Counted from the first letter of the stretch, positions 51,691-61,309 are shown. The stretch is DNA of 64,000 nt from Alloalcanivorax balearicus MACL04 (GCF_025532145.1 NZ_ARXS01000019.1:17492-81491), one strand, 5' to 3'. Program-made: numbers and translations. Notes: generated from the letters alone by a model not told the origin.

Positions 51691-52398
51691 TCAGGCGGCG
51701 TCATGAAAGATCAGCCCCAGAGTATAGCGTTCACCACGGCGAAGTTCGCTGACGCCGTGGCGCAGAGTGACCCGGTAATCCCCACGTTGCCCGGCCACCG
51801 GTCTTTGATTGACCGCGAACACCAGGGCGTCGCCCTGTCGCAGCGGCGGCACCATGGCCCGGGATTGGCGGCGCGGACGCTGTTCGGTGAGCACGAACTC
51901 GCCGCCTTCGAACTGTTCGCCCGGCGCGGACAGCAACACCGCCACCTGCAGTGGAAACCAGTTCTCGCCGTAGAGATCCTGATGCAGACAGTTGTAATCG
52001 CCGGGCCGGTAACGCAGTAGCAGGGGCGTGGGGCGGCATTGGCCGCCGTCATGGCATTGAGCCAGGTAAGCGCGGTGCTCCACCGGAAACCGCCGCTGCT
52101 TGCCCAAGCGGGCCTGCCAGCGATTGGCTATCGGCACCAGATGTGGATAGAGGTTCTGGCGCAAGGTGTCGACCAGCGTCGGCAGCGGATAGGTGAAGTA
52201 CTGGTATTCGCCCCTGCCAAAGCCGTGACGGGCCATCACCACCCGCGAGCGGAAATGGTCCGTTTCCGCGTACAGCGCCGCCAGCCCGGTGCACTCGCCG
52301 GCGTCGAGCAGGCCGGGGATAACCGCGTGGCCCTGATCATCGAGGTGCTGTTCCAGTGCCGGCCAATCCACTTGTTCCAGACGTTGCCGTGGTGTCAT
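51691..52398 (-). CDS. 2OG-Fe(II) oxygenase coupled to ada
   Basis: A 235-residue dioxygenase of the prolyl-4-hydroxylase/AlkB-like superfamily. The iron ligands are His139, Asp141 (LHQDLYG) and His214 (LRHGVS), with Arg224 or a nearby Arg as the 2-oxoglutarate partner. RYRPGDYNCLHQD and GGEFVLTEQRPRRQSR are diagnostic of the COG3826-like group. The ATG overlaps the ada stop in an ATGA, so it is translated with the alkylation response regulator. A role in alkylation damage repair is therefore plausible, though it is not AlkB itself. Confidence 0.83.
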   Translation of the reverse strand: MTPRQRLEQVDWPALEQHLDDQGHAVIPGLLDAGECTGLAALYAETDHFRSRVVMARHGFGRGEYQYFTYPLPTLVDTLRQNLYPHLVPIANRWQARLGKQRRFPVEHRAYLAQCHDGGQCRPTPLLLRYRPGDYNCLHQDLYGENWFPLQVAVLLSAPGEQFEGGEFVLTEQRPRRQSRAMVPPLRQGDALVFAVNQRPVAGQRGDYRVTLRHGVSELRRGERYTLGLIFHDAA

Positions 52399-53483
52399 GA
52401 ACGGGCCTCTTGTGCACCGGTCTCTCGCTCCAGCAGCGCGCGTTTGCGCTCCACGCCCCAGCGGTAACCGGACACGTCGCCGTCGCTGCGCACCACGCGG
52501 TGGCAGGGGATCACCACCGCCAGCGGGTTGTTGGCGCAGGCGCCGGCCACCGCGCGCACCGCCTTCGGCGAACCGATGCGTCTGGCCAGTTCGGCGTAGC
52601 TCAGGGTTTCTCCGGCCGGCACCCGGCGCAGCGCTTGCCACACCTTTTGCTGGAAGGCGGTGCCGCGAATATCCAGCGGCAGGTCCGGTTCTTGTTCGGG
52701 GTGCTCCATCAAGGTCGCCACCCGGGCCACCAGGGCGTCGAACCGGTCGTCGCCGGGCTGCAGTTCGGCCTTGGGAAAGTGATCCTGACATTCGCGCAGC
52801 AAGGCATCGGCGTCGTCGCCGAGGGCGATGGCGCAAATGCCCTGGCCACTGCGCGCCACCAGCAGGGCCCCGAGTGAGCACTGGCCCACGGCCACCTCGA
52901 TACGTTCACCATTGCCGCCATCACGGAAGCGGGCCGGTTCCATGCCCAGCAGAGCCCGGGCCTGGGCGTAGAAACGGCCACTGCTGTTGTAGCCGGCGTC
53001 GAAGATGGCATCGGTGATACGGCCATCCCGTTGCAGACCCTCGCGTAACTGGCGTGCCCGTATCGCGCTGGCGTAGCCCTTGGGAGTGACGCCGAGGATC
53101 CGTTTGAACACCCGGTGAAAGTGATGGGGGCTGAGGCCGGCCTGTTCCGCCAGCTGATTCAGGGTTGGCGGTGTTTCCGCCTGTTCCATATGGCGGCAGG
53201 CGTCGATGATCGCCGCCAGATGCGCCGGTGCCGTCCGATTCGGGCGACAGCGCGCGCAGGGGCGAAAGCCGGCGGCCTCGGCCTGTTCGCGGTTGTCGAA
53301 GAAACGCACATTCTCCGGCCGTGCCCGCCGCGCCGCGCAGGACGGCAGGCAGTAAACGCCGGTGGTGATGACCGCGTAGTAGAAGTGGCCGTCGGCACTG
53401 GCATCGCGCGCTACCAGTGCCTGCCAGCGCGGATCGGCAAGGATGGCCTCGGCCTGTTGCTGTTTGCTTGCTGCTCTGTTCAT
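52395..53483 (-). CDS. ada: Ada: methylated-DNA methyltransferase and transcriptional activator
   Basis: Bifunctional alkylation-response protein of 362 residues. The N-terminal zinc domain has Cys45, Cys49, Cys76 and Cys79 (VYCLPSC, PCARC) for phosphotriester repair; an AraC-type helix-turn-helix follows (LNQLAEQAGLSPHHFHRVFKR), then the O6-alkylguanine methyltransferase with Cys327 in IPCHRV. All catalytic Cys are intact. AGGAGG precedes the ATG. It is the first gene of an operon with the 2OG-Fe(II) oxygenase and probably controls both. Confidence 0.96.
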   Translation of the reverse strand: MNRAASKQQQAEAILADPRWQALVARDASADGHFYYAVITTGVYCLPSCAARRARPENVRFFDNREQAEAAGFRPCARCRPNRTAPAHLAAIIDACRHMEQAETPPTLNQLAEQAGLSPHHFHRVFKRILGVTPKGYASAIRARQLREGLQRDGRITDAIFDAGYNSSGRFYAQARALLGMEPARFRDGGNGERIEVAVGQCSLGALLVARSGQGICAIALGDDADALLRECQDHFPKAELQPGDDRFDALVARVATLMEHPEQEPDLPLDIRGTAFQQKVWQALRRVPAGETLSYAELARRIGSPKAVRAVAGACANNPLAVVIPCHRVVRSDGDVSGYRWGVERKRALLERETGAQEARS

Positions 53484-53600
53484 GGCTGCCTCCTGGGAAA
53501 CCGGATCGCCGGGCGTGCCGGCATGGACAGAGCCAGAGTAGGGCGGCGGGAACGGTGTGACGCTCCGTTCCTTGCTTTCGAATTCGCCGCCCGGGAGGGG

Positions 53601-54599
53601 TCAGAGGATCGGCAAACCGAAAGCCTTTTTCAGATCCTGTAGCACTACTCCGGTTTCTTCCCGTGCTGCCTGCGTGCCGGCCTTGAGGATACGCATCAAT
53701 TCACCCTTGTCGGCGATGAAACGTTCCCGGCGTTCGCGGATCGGCGCCAGCAGTTCCTGCAGGCATTGTTCCAGAACTTTCTTCACCTGTCCGTCGCCCA
53801 GGCCACCGCGCTGATAGTGTTCCTTGAGGCCCGCCACCAGGGCTTCGTCCGGATGGAAGGCGTCCAGATAGGTGAACACCACGTTGCCTTCTACCTTGCC
53901 CGGGTCCTCGATGCGCAGATGGCCGGGGTCGGTGTACATCTTCTTCACCGCCTTGGCGATGTCCTTTTCGCTGGCACCCAGCACCAGCGCGTTGCCCAGG
54001 GATTTGGACATCTTCGCCTTGCCGTCGACGCCGGGCAAACGGGAGGCCTTGCCGATCAAAGCGCGGCACTCCACCAGCAACTCCTGGCCGACCACGTTAT
54101 TGACCTTGCGCACCACTTCGTTGGTCTGCTCGATCATCGGCAGCTGGTCATCGCCCACCGGCACCAGGGTGGCGCGGAACGCGGTGATGTCGGCGGCCTG
54201 GCTGATCGGGTAGGTCAGGAAGCCGGCCGGAATGGAGGCGCCGAACTCCTTGCTGGCGATCTCCGCTTTCACCGTGGGGTTGCGTTCCAGCCGCGCGACC
54301 GTCACCAGGTTGGCGTAGAACTGGGTCAGTTCGGCCAGCGCCGGCAGGCCGGATTGCAGGCACAAGGTGGTGCGTTGCGGATCGATGCCCACCGCCAGAT
54401 AGTCGGCCAGCACATTGAGAATGTTCTCGGCGACCTTGGCCGGGTTGTGGCCGTTGTCGGTGAGGCCCTGCATGTCGGCGATCAGAATGGTCTGCGGGTA
54501 CTGGTCCTGCAGTTCCACCCGGGCACGCAGGGAGCCCACGTAGTGGCCGAGATGCAATTGGCCGGTGGGGCGGTCGCCGGTGAGAATCTTGTCGGTCAT
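53601..54599 (-). CDS. trpS: Tryptophanyl-tRNA synthetase
   Basis: Class I aminoacyl-tRNA synthetase of 332 residues. The HIGH-type motif is PTGQLHLGHYVGSL at 11-24 and the KMSKS motif is AKMSKSLGNA. GDRPTG, DMQGLTDN and DQLPMIEQTNEVVRK fit the bacterial TrpS lacking the long N-terminal extension. It lies on the same strand as the thioesterase gene upstream by 21 bases. GAGG precedes the ATG. Confidence 0.96.
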   Translation of the reverse strand: MTDKILTGDRPTGQLHLGHYVGSLRARVELQDQYPQTILIADMQGLTDNGHNPAKVAENILNVLADYLAVGIDPQRTTLCLQSGLPALAELTQFYANLVTVARLERNPTVKAEIASKEFGASIPAGFLTYPISQAADITAFRATLVPVGDDQLPMIEQTNEVVRKVNNVVGQELLVECRALIGKASRLPGVDGKAKMSKSLGNALVLGASEKDIAKAVKKMYTDPGHLRIEDPGKVEGNVVFTYLDAFHPDEALVAGLKEHYQRGGLGDGQVKKVLEQCLQELLAPIRERRERFIADKGELMRILKAGTQAAREETGVVLQDLKKAFGLPIL

Positions 54600-54620
54600 C
54601 GGGTTTCCTCAATATAGGTA

Positions 54621-55040
54621 TCAGCCTTTGGCCACCACCGCCTTGGTCACCGAGCCGGTGGCAATCAGCTTTTCGGCGCCGTCCGCGGCCTGGAAGAAGG
54701 CTTCGCCACGCATCGACGCCAGAGTGCGGCCGAGCCGGTCCACACGCGTGCGGATCACGATCCGCCCTTCGCCGCTGGCGCCGCGCAGCAGGCTGGTATG
54801 GGTCTCGATGGAAACCGCGTAGCGGTCCTCCGGCAACACCGAAAGCAGGGCGAGAAAACTGGCTACGTCAAAAAAGGCGTAGAGTATGCCGCCGTGCAGA
54901 TCGCCGGTGGGGCCGAGAGTGAATTCGTTCAGTTCCAGGGTGACCTCGCTCTCGCCATCGGCGCTGCGCACCAGGTTCAGGCCGCAGGCGCGGTGCAGAG
55001 GGCGGGCCAGGATAGTATCAATCAGGGTGTTTTTGTCCAT
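54621..55040 (-). CDS. PaaI-family hotdog thioesterase
   Basis: A 139-residue hotdog-fold protein: TLGPTGDLHGGILYAFFDVASFLALLS carries the Gly-Gly and Asp of PaaI/YigI-type thioesterases. It probably hydrolyses acyl- or aryl-CoA; no substrate can be assigned. The ATG at 55040 is chosen for GAGAG upstream and because the family starts there; the frame continues 31 codons further. It is followed by trpS. Confidence 0.84.
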   Translation of the reverse strand: MDKNTLIDTILARPLHRACGLNLVRSADGESEVTLELNEFTLGPTGDLHGGILYAFFDVASFLALLSVLPEDRYAVSIETHTSLLRGASGEGRIVIRTRVDRLGRTLASMRGEAFFQAADGAEKLIATGSVTKAVVAKG

Positions 55041-55194
55041 GACGCTCTCACAGTCAACATGGCGGCTCACTATGCCGTGCCGGAAGGAAACTGCAAGAGG
55101 GCCGGGGAACTTGTCATGGCACGTCGGTTCCAAGCATACTCAGACGCGACCGCACTTCGTGCGAGTCGTGTTTCTTTACCGGTATGGATCCGCC

Positions 55195-55512
55195 ATGGTG
55201 CTTCGACGTTGTATGGCTTTGCTGCTGCTGTGCGTGACCAGCTTTCATGTGCTGGTGACGGACGTGGCCAGCCATGAGCGGGTGCCGGTGACGGACGGCC
55301 ATGAACTGACCGTGGCCCTGGATCAGCCGGACCAGAATACCGGTTTCGAGCACCATGGCGGTGCCCAGCACTGCTGTCAGTGCCACGGTTTCATGGCCTC
55401 CCCCGCCGTCGAGCAGAGCGCCCGGGCGCCCTTGCCGGTACTGGCGGACAGCCGGGTGCCTGCTCTGCCGGTGCCGCCCCCTTCCTCACCGTACCGGCCT
55501 CCCATCGTCTGA
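55195..55512 (+). CDS. Small exported His/Cys protein before the efflux operon
   Basis: A 105-residue protein with a hydrophobic N-terminal signal (MVLRRCMALLLLCVTSFHVLVT) and a mature part with HERV, DGHEL and EHHGGAQHCCQCHGF, followed by a Pro-rich tail. The Cys/His cluster suggests metal binding. I do not recognise the family. It lies 118 bases before the czcC-like gene and resembles in design the small protein before copA. Confidence 0.6.
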   Translation: MVLRRCMALLLLCVTSFHVLVTDVASHERVPVTDGHELTVALDQPDQNTGFEHHGGAQHCCQCHGFMASPAVEQSARAPLPVLADSRVPALPVPPPSSPYRPPIV

Positions 55513-55630
55513 CTCCCGACATCGCTTTTGTCCACGGGCACCACTGCCGGCGTTAGGCCGGAGTCTTCCCGTGTCAATTGGTCCGGACCCGTAAACCGAT
55601 TTCGCCGGGTCCGAATCCGGAGTCATGGTT

Positions 55631-56929
55631 ATGAACCTTCCTTCGTCACGACCGCCTTCCATGGCGGTCATCCCTCGGCTTGTGCGCGTCATGGGGGGCG
55701 CCTGTCTGAGTGCGCTGCTGGCGATCCCCGCCGTGGCAGCGGCGGCGGACGATGCCACCTGGGCGCGCTGGGTCAACCGCGAAATGGCGGACCTGCCCGC
55801 CAGCCGCGCCATCGAGGCGCGCCTGCAACGTGATCGGGCCGAGGCCCGCGCCCAGTCGCAGCCTCTGTACAACCCGGAACTGAATATCGGCTACGAAAAC
55901 AGCGCCGAAACCACCCGTACCGTCGGTCTGGGGCAGACCTTGGACTGGTCTGGTAAGGGCCGTAGCGGTGCCCGCCTCGGTGATGTACAGGCGCGGCTGG
56001 CGGAAGTCCGCGCTGAAAAGGCGCGGGCACGATTGGCGGTGGATGTGCTTTCCGCTTTGGCCGCCTATGACGCCGCTCAGGCCCGGCTGCAGGGCGTCCG
56101 CGAGCAGGAGCAGCGCCTGTCGGATCTGCTGGCGCTGGTGCGCAAGCGCGAGCGCGCCGGTGATCTGGGACGCGTGAGCGCGCAGTTGTCGTATCTGGCC
56201 CTGGGCCGGACCCAGCAAGCTCTGGCCGACGCGGAAAGTGAAGCCACCGCCGCCGAAACCCGCTTGCGCGCCGTATTCAACCAGACCGCGCCGGATTACC
56301 CGTTGCCGGATGCCGGGCTATGGGAGGCGGACGGTTCCGTGGTGATGGATGCCGTCCGTGCGAAGGACAGTTACGACCTGCGTCTGGCTCGTCTGCAGGT
56401 GATGGCGGCGGAGCGTCAGGTGGAACTGGCCGGCAAGCAGCGCCGCACCGATCCCACTCTTGGCGTCACCGTCGGCCGGGAAGGTGAGGACAACCTGTGG
56501 GGGCTGGATTTCAGCCTGCCACTGCCGCTGTTCAACACCGGCAAGGCGGAGTACCAGGCGGCGCTGGCTGACGGCGACGCGCAACAGGCCCTGCTGGATC
56601 AGCAGCAGCGGGCGTTGAGTGCCGAAGTCGAAGGTGCGCTGATTGATTACCGGCAACGCCGCGCCCGCTGGTTGTCCTGGCGGGAACTGTCCGCCACCCG
56701 CCTGGCGGATGCCGCCGACCTGTTGCAGCGCACCTGGCAACTGGGGGAAATCACCACCCAGGACTATCTGCAAGGCCTCAACCAGCGTCAGGACGCGCTA
56801 TTGGCCGGCATCGCTCTGCGTGAGTCGATGCAGAAGGCGTGGCTGGAATGGCTTTATCAAAGCGCGCAATTGGATAGCTGGATCGAGATGTTGGCCGCCG
56901 GGAACCGGGGGCAGGGAGGACAATCATGA
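55631..56929 (+). CDS. czcC: TolC-family outer-membrane factor of an HME-RND pump
   Basis: Outer-membrane channel subunit of 432 residues with a signal peptide ending AVAAAA and the coiled-coil repeats of the OEP family (QPLYNPELNIGYE, LPLPLFNTGKAEYQAA, LQRTWQLGEITTQDYLQGL). With CzcB and CzcA it spans the envelope to expel metal cations. The ATG at 55631 is preferred over 55625 because GGAG is eight bases before it. Its stop overlaps the adaptor start. The symbol is family-level; the metal is not proven. Confidence 0.88.
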   Translation: MNLPSSRPPSMAVIPRLVRVMGGACLSALLAIPAVAAAADDATWARWVNREMADLPASRAIEARLQRDRAEARAQSQPLYNPELNIGYENSAETTRTVGLGQTLDWSGKGRSGARLGDVQARLAEVRAEKARARLAVDVLSALAAYDAAQARLQGVREQEQRLSDLLALVRKRERAGDLGRVSAQLSYLALGRTQQALADAESEATAAETRLRAVFNQTAPDYPLPDAGLWEADGSVVMDAVRAKDSYDLRLARLQVMAAERQVELAGKQRRTDPTLGVTVGREGEDNLWGLDFSLPLPLFNTGKAEYQAALADGDAQQALLDQQQRALSAEVEGALIDYRQRRARWLSWRELSATRLADAADLLQRTWQLGEITTQDYLQGLNQRQDALLAGIALRESMQKAWLEWLYQSAQLDSWIEMLAAGNRGQGGQS

Positions 56930-58092
56930 AAAACGTGATCACGAAAAAAAGAGTGGGACTCTGCCTGTTGTTATTGGTCGTTTCGTCGGTTTGGGCGGAT
57001 CAAGGCGAAGGGCATGACGAGGGTGCTGGTGCCGAACATGAGCATGGCCCGGAAGAGTCCGCCGGCGAAGTAAATGGGCATAGTGATGATCTGACGCTGA
57101 CCGAGGCGCAGCGACGTATGCTCGGGCTGCGCGTGATCACCTTGCAATCCGGTGCCGGAGCCACCCGCTCGCTGCGTTTGCCGGCGGAAATCACCAGCAA
57201 TCTGTATCGCACCTGGGAGGTGCCGGTGAGGGTGGATTCCCAGGTGTTGTCGCGCTCCGCCACCCTGGGCCAGCACCTGGAGAAAGGCGACCCTGTCGCC
57301 ACCCTGTTTAGCGCCGAGATGGCTACCCTGCAGGCTGAGTTGCGAGCCGTGTCCGACGAATGGCGTCGGGTTCGTAGTCTTGGCCGCGCCACGGTGGGCA
57401 ATCAGCGCTACCTGGATGTGCAGGGCCGTTATCAGGACCTGAAGGCACGGGGGCGTGGTTACGGGCTTGCCGATGCTGATCTGGCGGACATCGAGAAGGG
57501 TAAAGGCGACGCTGGTGTTTATACGTTGCGTGCACCGGATACCGGGCTGGTTCTCAGCGACGCTTTCCAGCAAGGCCAGTGGCTCGCCGCCGGCAGCTCA
57601 CTGATTACGCTGGTGGATGAAAGCGAACTGTGGGCGGAAGCGGCGTTGCCGCCGCAGCCGGGACTCAGAGTCGATACCGGTACACCGGCCCGGGTGCGGG
57701 TCGGTGAGACTCAGGTGGACGGCGAAGTGATTCTCTCCGGTCACCGGCTCGATCCGGTCACCCGAACCATGGAAGTCCGTATTCGCGTTCCCAACGAAAA
57801 CCATCTGCTCCATCCGGGGATGTTCGCCGACGTGGAGCTGGTGCTGCCGTTACCGGACAACGCCCTGGTGGTGCCGGAGGAGGCCCTGACCCGCGGCGGC
57901 GATGGCGACTGGCAAGTTTTCGTGGAGGAAGAGCCGGGAGTTTACGAAGCCCGTGAAGTCTCACCAGGGCAGTCCCTGGAGGGCGCCCGCGTGATCCGGG
58001 GCGTGCCGGCGGGCGCACGCGTGGTCACCCGCGGTGCCTTCTTTCTCGCCAGTGAACAGGCCAAGTCGGGCTTCGATGTCCACGCTCATTAA
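56926..58092 (+). CDS. czcB: RND efflux periplasmic adaptor (CzcB/CusB-like)
   Basis: Membrane-fusion protein of 388 residues with a signal peptide of about 24 residues and a His/Glu-rich N-terminal stretch (HDEGAGAEHEHGPEE), likely metal-binding. The lipoyl/barrel-sandwich domain is split by a helical hairpin (LQAELRAVSDEWRRV), and DRRVQDL-like barrel and C-terminal domains follow (VILSGHRLDPVTRTMEVRI, GAFFLASEQAKSGFDVHAH). It ends in two His residues. It overlaps czcC by four bases. Confidence 0.9.
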   Translation: MKNVITKKRVGLCLLLLVVSSVWADQGEGHDEGAGAEHEHGPEESAGEVNGHSDDLTLTEAQRRMLGLRVITLQSGAGATRSLRLPAEITSNLYRTWEVPVRVDSQVLSRSATLGQHLEKGDPVATLFSAEMATLQAELRAVSDEWRRVRSLGRATVGNQRYLDVQGRYQDLKARGRGYGLADADLADIEKGKGDAGVYTLRAPDTGLVLSDAFQQGQWLAAGSSLITLVDESELWAEAALPPQPGLRVDTGTPARVRVGETQVDGEVILSGHRLDPVTRTMEVRIRVPNENHLLHPGMFADVELVLPLPDNALVVPEEALTRGGDGDWQVFVEEEPGVYEAREVSPGQSLEGARVIRGVPAGARVVTRGAFFLASEQAKSGFDVHAH

Positions 58093-58122
58093 GGCCAACG
58101 CGGATCCGGCAAGGAGAACATT

Positions 58123-61100
58123 ATGTTGAATCGCTGTATTGACTGGGCGGTGAACAACCGCCTGGTGGTGCTGCTTTTGCTGGTGATCACCGTGGGGGTG
58201 ATCGCCTGGCAAATGCCACGCTTGAAGCTGGATGCCTTTCCCGACGTCACCAACGTGCAAGTGCAAGTGAATACCGAAGCCCCCGGGCTGGCGGCGGAGG
58301 AAGTGGAACAACTGATCAGCTATCCAATTGAAGCGGTGATGTATGCATTGCCACAGGTGGCGGAAGTCCGTTCGATTTCCAAGACCGGCTTGTCCATTGT
58401 CACCGTGGTGTTCGAGGACGGCACTGATATCTACTTCGCCCGGCAACTGGTCTTCGAGCGTTTACAGGCAGCGCGGGAAGATATTCCAGAAGGGGTTGGT
58501 ACGCCGGAAATGGGCCCGAACACCTCCGGCCTCGGACAGGTGTATCAATACCTGCTCACCGCTGAGCCCGGCTCCGGTGTTGATGCCATGCAATTGCGCA
58601 GTCTTAACGATTGGGTGGTGAAACTGCTGCTGATGCCGGTGGGTGGCGTCACCGACGTGCTCAGCTACGGAGGGGAGGTGCGGCAGTATCAGGTCAACGT
58701 CAAACCGTCCCGCCTGCTGGCCTACGATCTGACATTGCAGCAGGTGATGGGCGCCATCGCCGCGAATAATCGTAATGCCGGTGGCTGGTACCTGGATCGC
58801 GGCGCCGAGCAACTGGTGATTCGTGGTATGGGCTGGGTCGGCAGCGGCGAGCAGGGGCTCAGCGATATCGCCGCTATTCCTCTGAAAGAAGTCAATGGCA
58901 CTCAGGTGCGGGTGCGTGACGTGGCGAAGGTGGAATTCGGCGGTGAGATCCGCCAGGGAGCGCTGACCATGACCCGCCGCGATGCCGAGGGCAATGCGGA
59001 ATTTCTGGGTGAAGTGGTGGCGGGCATCGTTCTCAAACGCATGGGCGCCAATACCAAGGCCACTATCGATGGCATCGAAGAGAGGGTGGAACGCATTCAA
59101 CAAGCGCTGCCGGACGGGGTGCGCTTCGAAGTGTTCTACGATCAGGCGGATCTGGTGGAAAAGGCGGTAAGCACGGTGGTCAACGCGCTGCTGCTGGCGT
59201 TCCTTTTCATCGTTATCGTTTTGGCTCTGTTTTTGATGAACTTGCGTGCCACCGTACTGGTGCTGCTGTCGATTCCCTTGTCCATTGGCCTGGCACTGTT
59301 GGTAATGGCAGGCCTGGGCATGTCCGCCAATCTGATGTCCCTGGGTGGTTTGGCGGTGGCCATCGGCATGCTGGTGGACGGCTCGGTGGTGATGGTGGAG
59401 AACATCTTCAAACATCTGAGTCGCCGGGAGGGTGCTGATGATGCGCCCGGCGGCATCGCGTTGCGGGTCAAGGACGCTGCCCAGGAAGTGGCTCGGCCGG
59501 TGTTTTTCGCCGCCAGCATTATTCTGGTGGTGTTCATGCCGTTGTTCGCCTTCGAGGGGGTGGAAGCGAAGATGTTCGTGCCGATGGCGATCAGCATCAT
59601 GCTGGCCATGGCCGCCGCCGTACTGGTGGCGTTGATCGTGGTGCCTTCGCTGGCGTCTTTCCTGTTCCGGCATGGTGTGGAAGAAAAACCCAACAAACTG
59701 GTCGGCTGGCTGGAAGCACGCTATCGCGCCCTGCTGGCAAGGGCTCTGGCTGCGCGCAAGGTGGTGATCGGCGGCGCGGTCGGCTTGTTGGTATTGGCGC
59801 TGGCCACGGTGCCGTTCATCGGTACCGAGTTCGTGCCGGTATTGGAGGAAGGCACGTTGGCGTTACGGGTTACGCTGGCGCCGTCATCCAGCCTGGATAC
59901 GGCGCTGGAAGTGGGGGAGAAACTGGAACGGGAAATCATGACTTTTCCGGAGGTAACCTACGCGCTGAGCCGGGTTGGCCGCGCGGAGATCGGCGGTGAT
60001 CCGGAACCGGTCAGCAATGTGGAGATTTATATCGGACTGAAACCGGTGGGCGAATGGACCAGCGCCAGAAATCGATTGGAGCTGCAGGAGAAAATTGAAG
60101 AAAAACTGCAAGCTCATCCCGGCCTGTTGCTCAACTTCTCGCAACCCATCGCCATGCGCGTTGACGAATTACTTTCCGGTGTCAAAGCGCAACTGGCGAT
60201 CAAACTGTTTGGCCCGGATCTGGAGATACTGCAAGAAAAAGGCGAGGCCATTACGCAGGCCGTACGCGAGGTGAAGGGTGCCACGGATGTGCAACTTGAG
60301 CAGATTGCCGGTGAGGCACAGTTGGTGGTTGAACCGGACCGGAATGCACTGAGTCGCTATGGGCTCAGCGTTGATCAGGTGATGAGCCTGGTCAGCAATG
60401 GGCTCGGCGGCGGCAGCGCCGGCCAGGTGATCAATGGCAACGAACGCTACGATATTTATGTGCGCTTTGAACAGGGCGCCCGCCGCGATGCGGAAGCCAT
60501 CCGCAACCTGCGCCTGCAGGCCGCTAATGGCGCCTGGGTGCGCCTGGCCGACGTGGCGCGGGTGGAGCTGGTCACCGGGCCGCCGCAGATCAGCCGCGAT
60601 GATGTACAGCGGCGAGTGGTGATCCAGGCCAATGTGGCTGGCCGTGACATGGGCTCGGTGGTCGCGGATATCCAGAGGGTGATCGATGCTGAAGTGGATC
60701 TGCCCGCCGGCTACAACGTCGATATTGGCGGCCAGTATGAAAACCAGCAACGGGCGCAACAACGTTTGTCCATGGTGGTCCCGGTGGCGGTGGGACTCAT
60801 CGCCCTATTGCTGTACTTCGCCTTCGGCTCCGTCGCTCAGGCACTGTTGATCCTGGTTAATGTGCCATTGGCGTTGATCGGCGGCATCCTCTCCTTGGCG
60901 ATCAGCGGCCAATACCTGTCGGTACCCAGTTCGGTGGGGTTCATCACCCTGTTTGGGGTGGCGGTGCTTAATGGCGTGGTGATGGTGGAAGCTATCAACA
61001 TGCGATTGCGTGATGGCGAAAGCGTCGATCAGGCCGTCTTCGAAGGCGCGGTATCGCGGCTGCGTCCGGTGCTGATGACCGCGTTGACCTCCATGCTCGG

Positions 61101-61266
61101 GTTGATGCCGATGCTGTTGGCCACTGGTGTCGGCAGTGAGGTACAGCGACCGCTGGCGGCGGTGATCGTCGGTGGTCTGGTCTCGGCCACGGCATTGACA
61201 TTGCTGGTGCTGCCGAGCCTCTATGGCCTGTTTTCCAGGAAGAAGATAGAAGAGTTGCGGCGTTAG
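58123..61266 (+). CDS. czcA: HME-family RND metal efflux pump (CzcA/CusA-like)
   Basis: Inner-membrane proton-driven pump of 1047 residues with 12 transmembrane segments. DAFPDVTNVQVQVNTEAPG at about 34-52 is the HME signature. The TM4 proton-relay motif reads AIGMLVDGSVVMVEN with Asp419; the first Asp of the CzcA DFGxxxDG motif is replaced by Ala, as in CusA. The periplasmic MRVDELLSGVKAQ block lacks the CusA copper-binding Met. The metal specificity is therefore not clear (Zn/Co/Cd, Cu/Ag or other). AAGGAG precedes the ATG. Confidence 0.92.
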   Translation: MLNRCIDWAVNNRLVVLLLLVITVGVIAWQMPRLKLDAFPDVTNVQVQVNTEAPGLAAEEVEQLISYPIEAVMYALPQVAEVRSISKTGLSIVTVVFEDGTDIYFARQLVFERLQAAREDIPEGVGTPEMGPNTSGLGQVYQYLLTAEPGSGVDAMQLRSLNDWVVKLLLMPVGGVTDVLSYGGEVRQYQVNVKPSRLLAYDLTLQQVMGAIAANNRNAGGWYLDRGAEQLVIRGMGWVGSGEQGLSDIAAIPLKEVNGTQVRVRDVAKVEFGGEIRQGALTMTRRDAEGNAEFLGEVVAGIVLKRMGANTKATIDGIEERVERIQQALPDGVRFEVFYDQADLVEKAVSTVVNALLLAFLFIVIVLALFLMNLRATVLVLLSIPLSIGLALLVMAGLGMSANLMSLGGLAVAIGMLVDGSVVMVENIFKHLSRREGADDAPGGIALRVKDAAQEVARPVFFAASIILVVFMPLFAFEGVEAKMFVPMAISIMLAMAAAVLVALIVVPSLASFLFRHGVEEKPNKLVGWLEARYRALLARALAARKVVIGGAVGLLVLALATVPFIGTEFVPVLEEGTLALRVTLAPSSSLDTALEVGEKLEREIMTFPEVTYALSRVGRAEIGGDPEPVSNVEIYIGLKPVGEWTSARNRLELQEKIEEKLQAHPGLLLNFSQPIAMRVDELLSGVKAQLAIKLFGPDLEILQEKGEAITQAVREVKGATDVQLEQIAGEAQLVVEPDRNALSRYGLSVDQVMSLVSNGLGGGSAGQVINGNERYDIYVRFEQGARRDAEAIRNLRLQAANGAWVRLADVARVELVTGPPQISRDDVQRRVVIQANVAGRDMGSVVADIQRVIDAEVDLPAGYNVDIGGQYENQQRAQQRLSMVVPVAVGLIALLLYFAFGSVAQALLILVNVPLALIGGILSLAISGQYLSVPSSVGFITLFGVAVLNGVVMVEAINMRLRDGESVDQAVFEGAVSRLRPVLMTALTSMLGLMPMLLATGVGSEVQRPLAAVIVGGLVSATALTLLVLPSLYGLFSRKKIEELRR

Positions 61267-61273
61267 ACAGGCC

Positions 61274-61303
61274 GCCCCGTCTTCCTTTCAAGGAAGGCGG
61301 GGC
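61274..61303. terminator. Hairpin after czcA
   Basis: GCCCCGTCTTCC (61274-61285) pairs with GGAAGGCGGGGC (61292-61303), a 12-bp stem with one G-T pair, between convergent czcA and the lipoprotein gene. No T-tract follows on either side. Confidence 0.55.
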
Positions 61304-61309
61304 TGGGGA

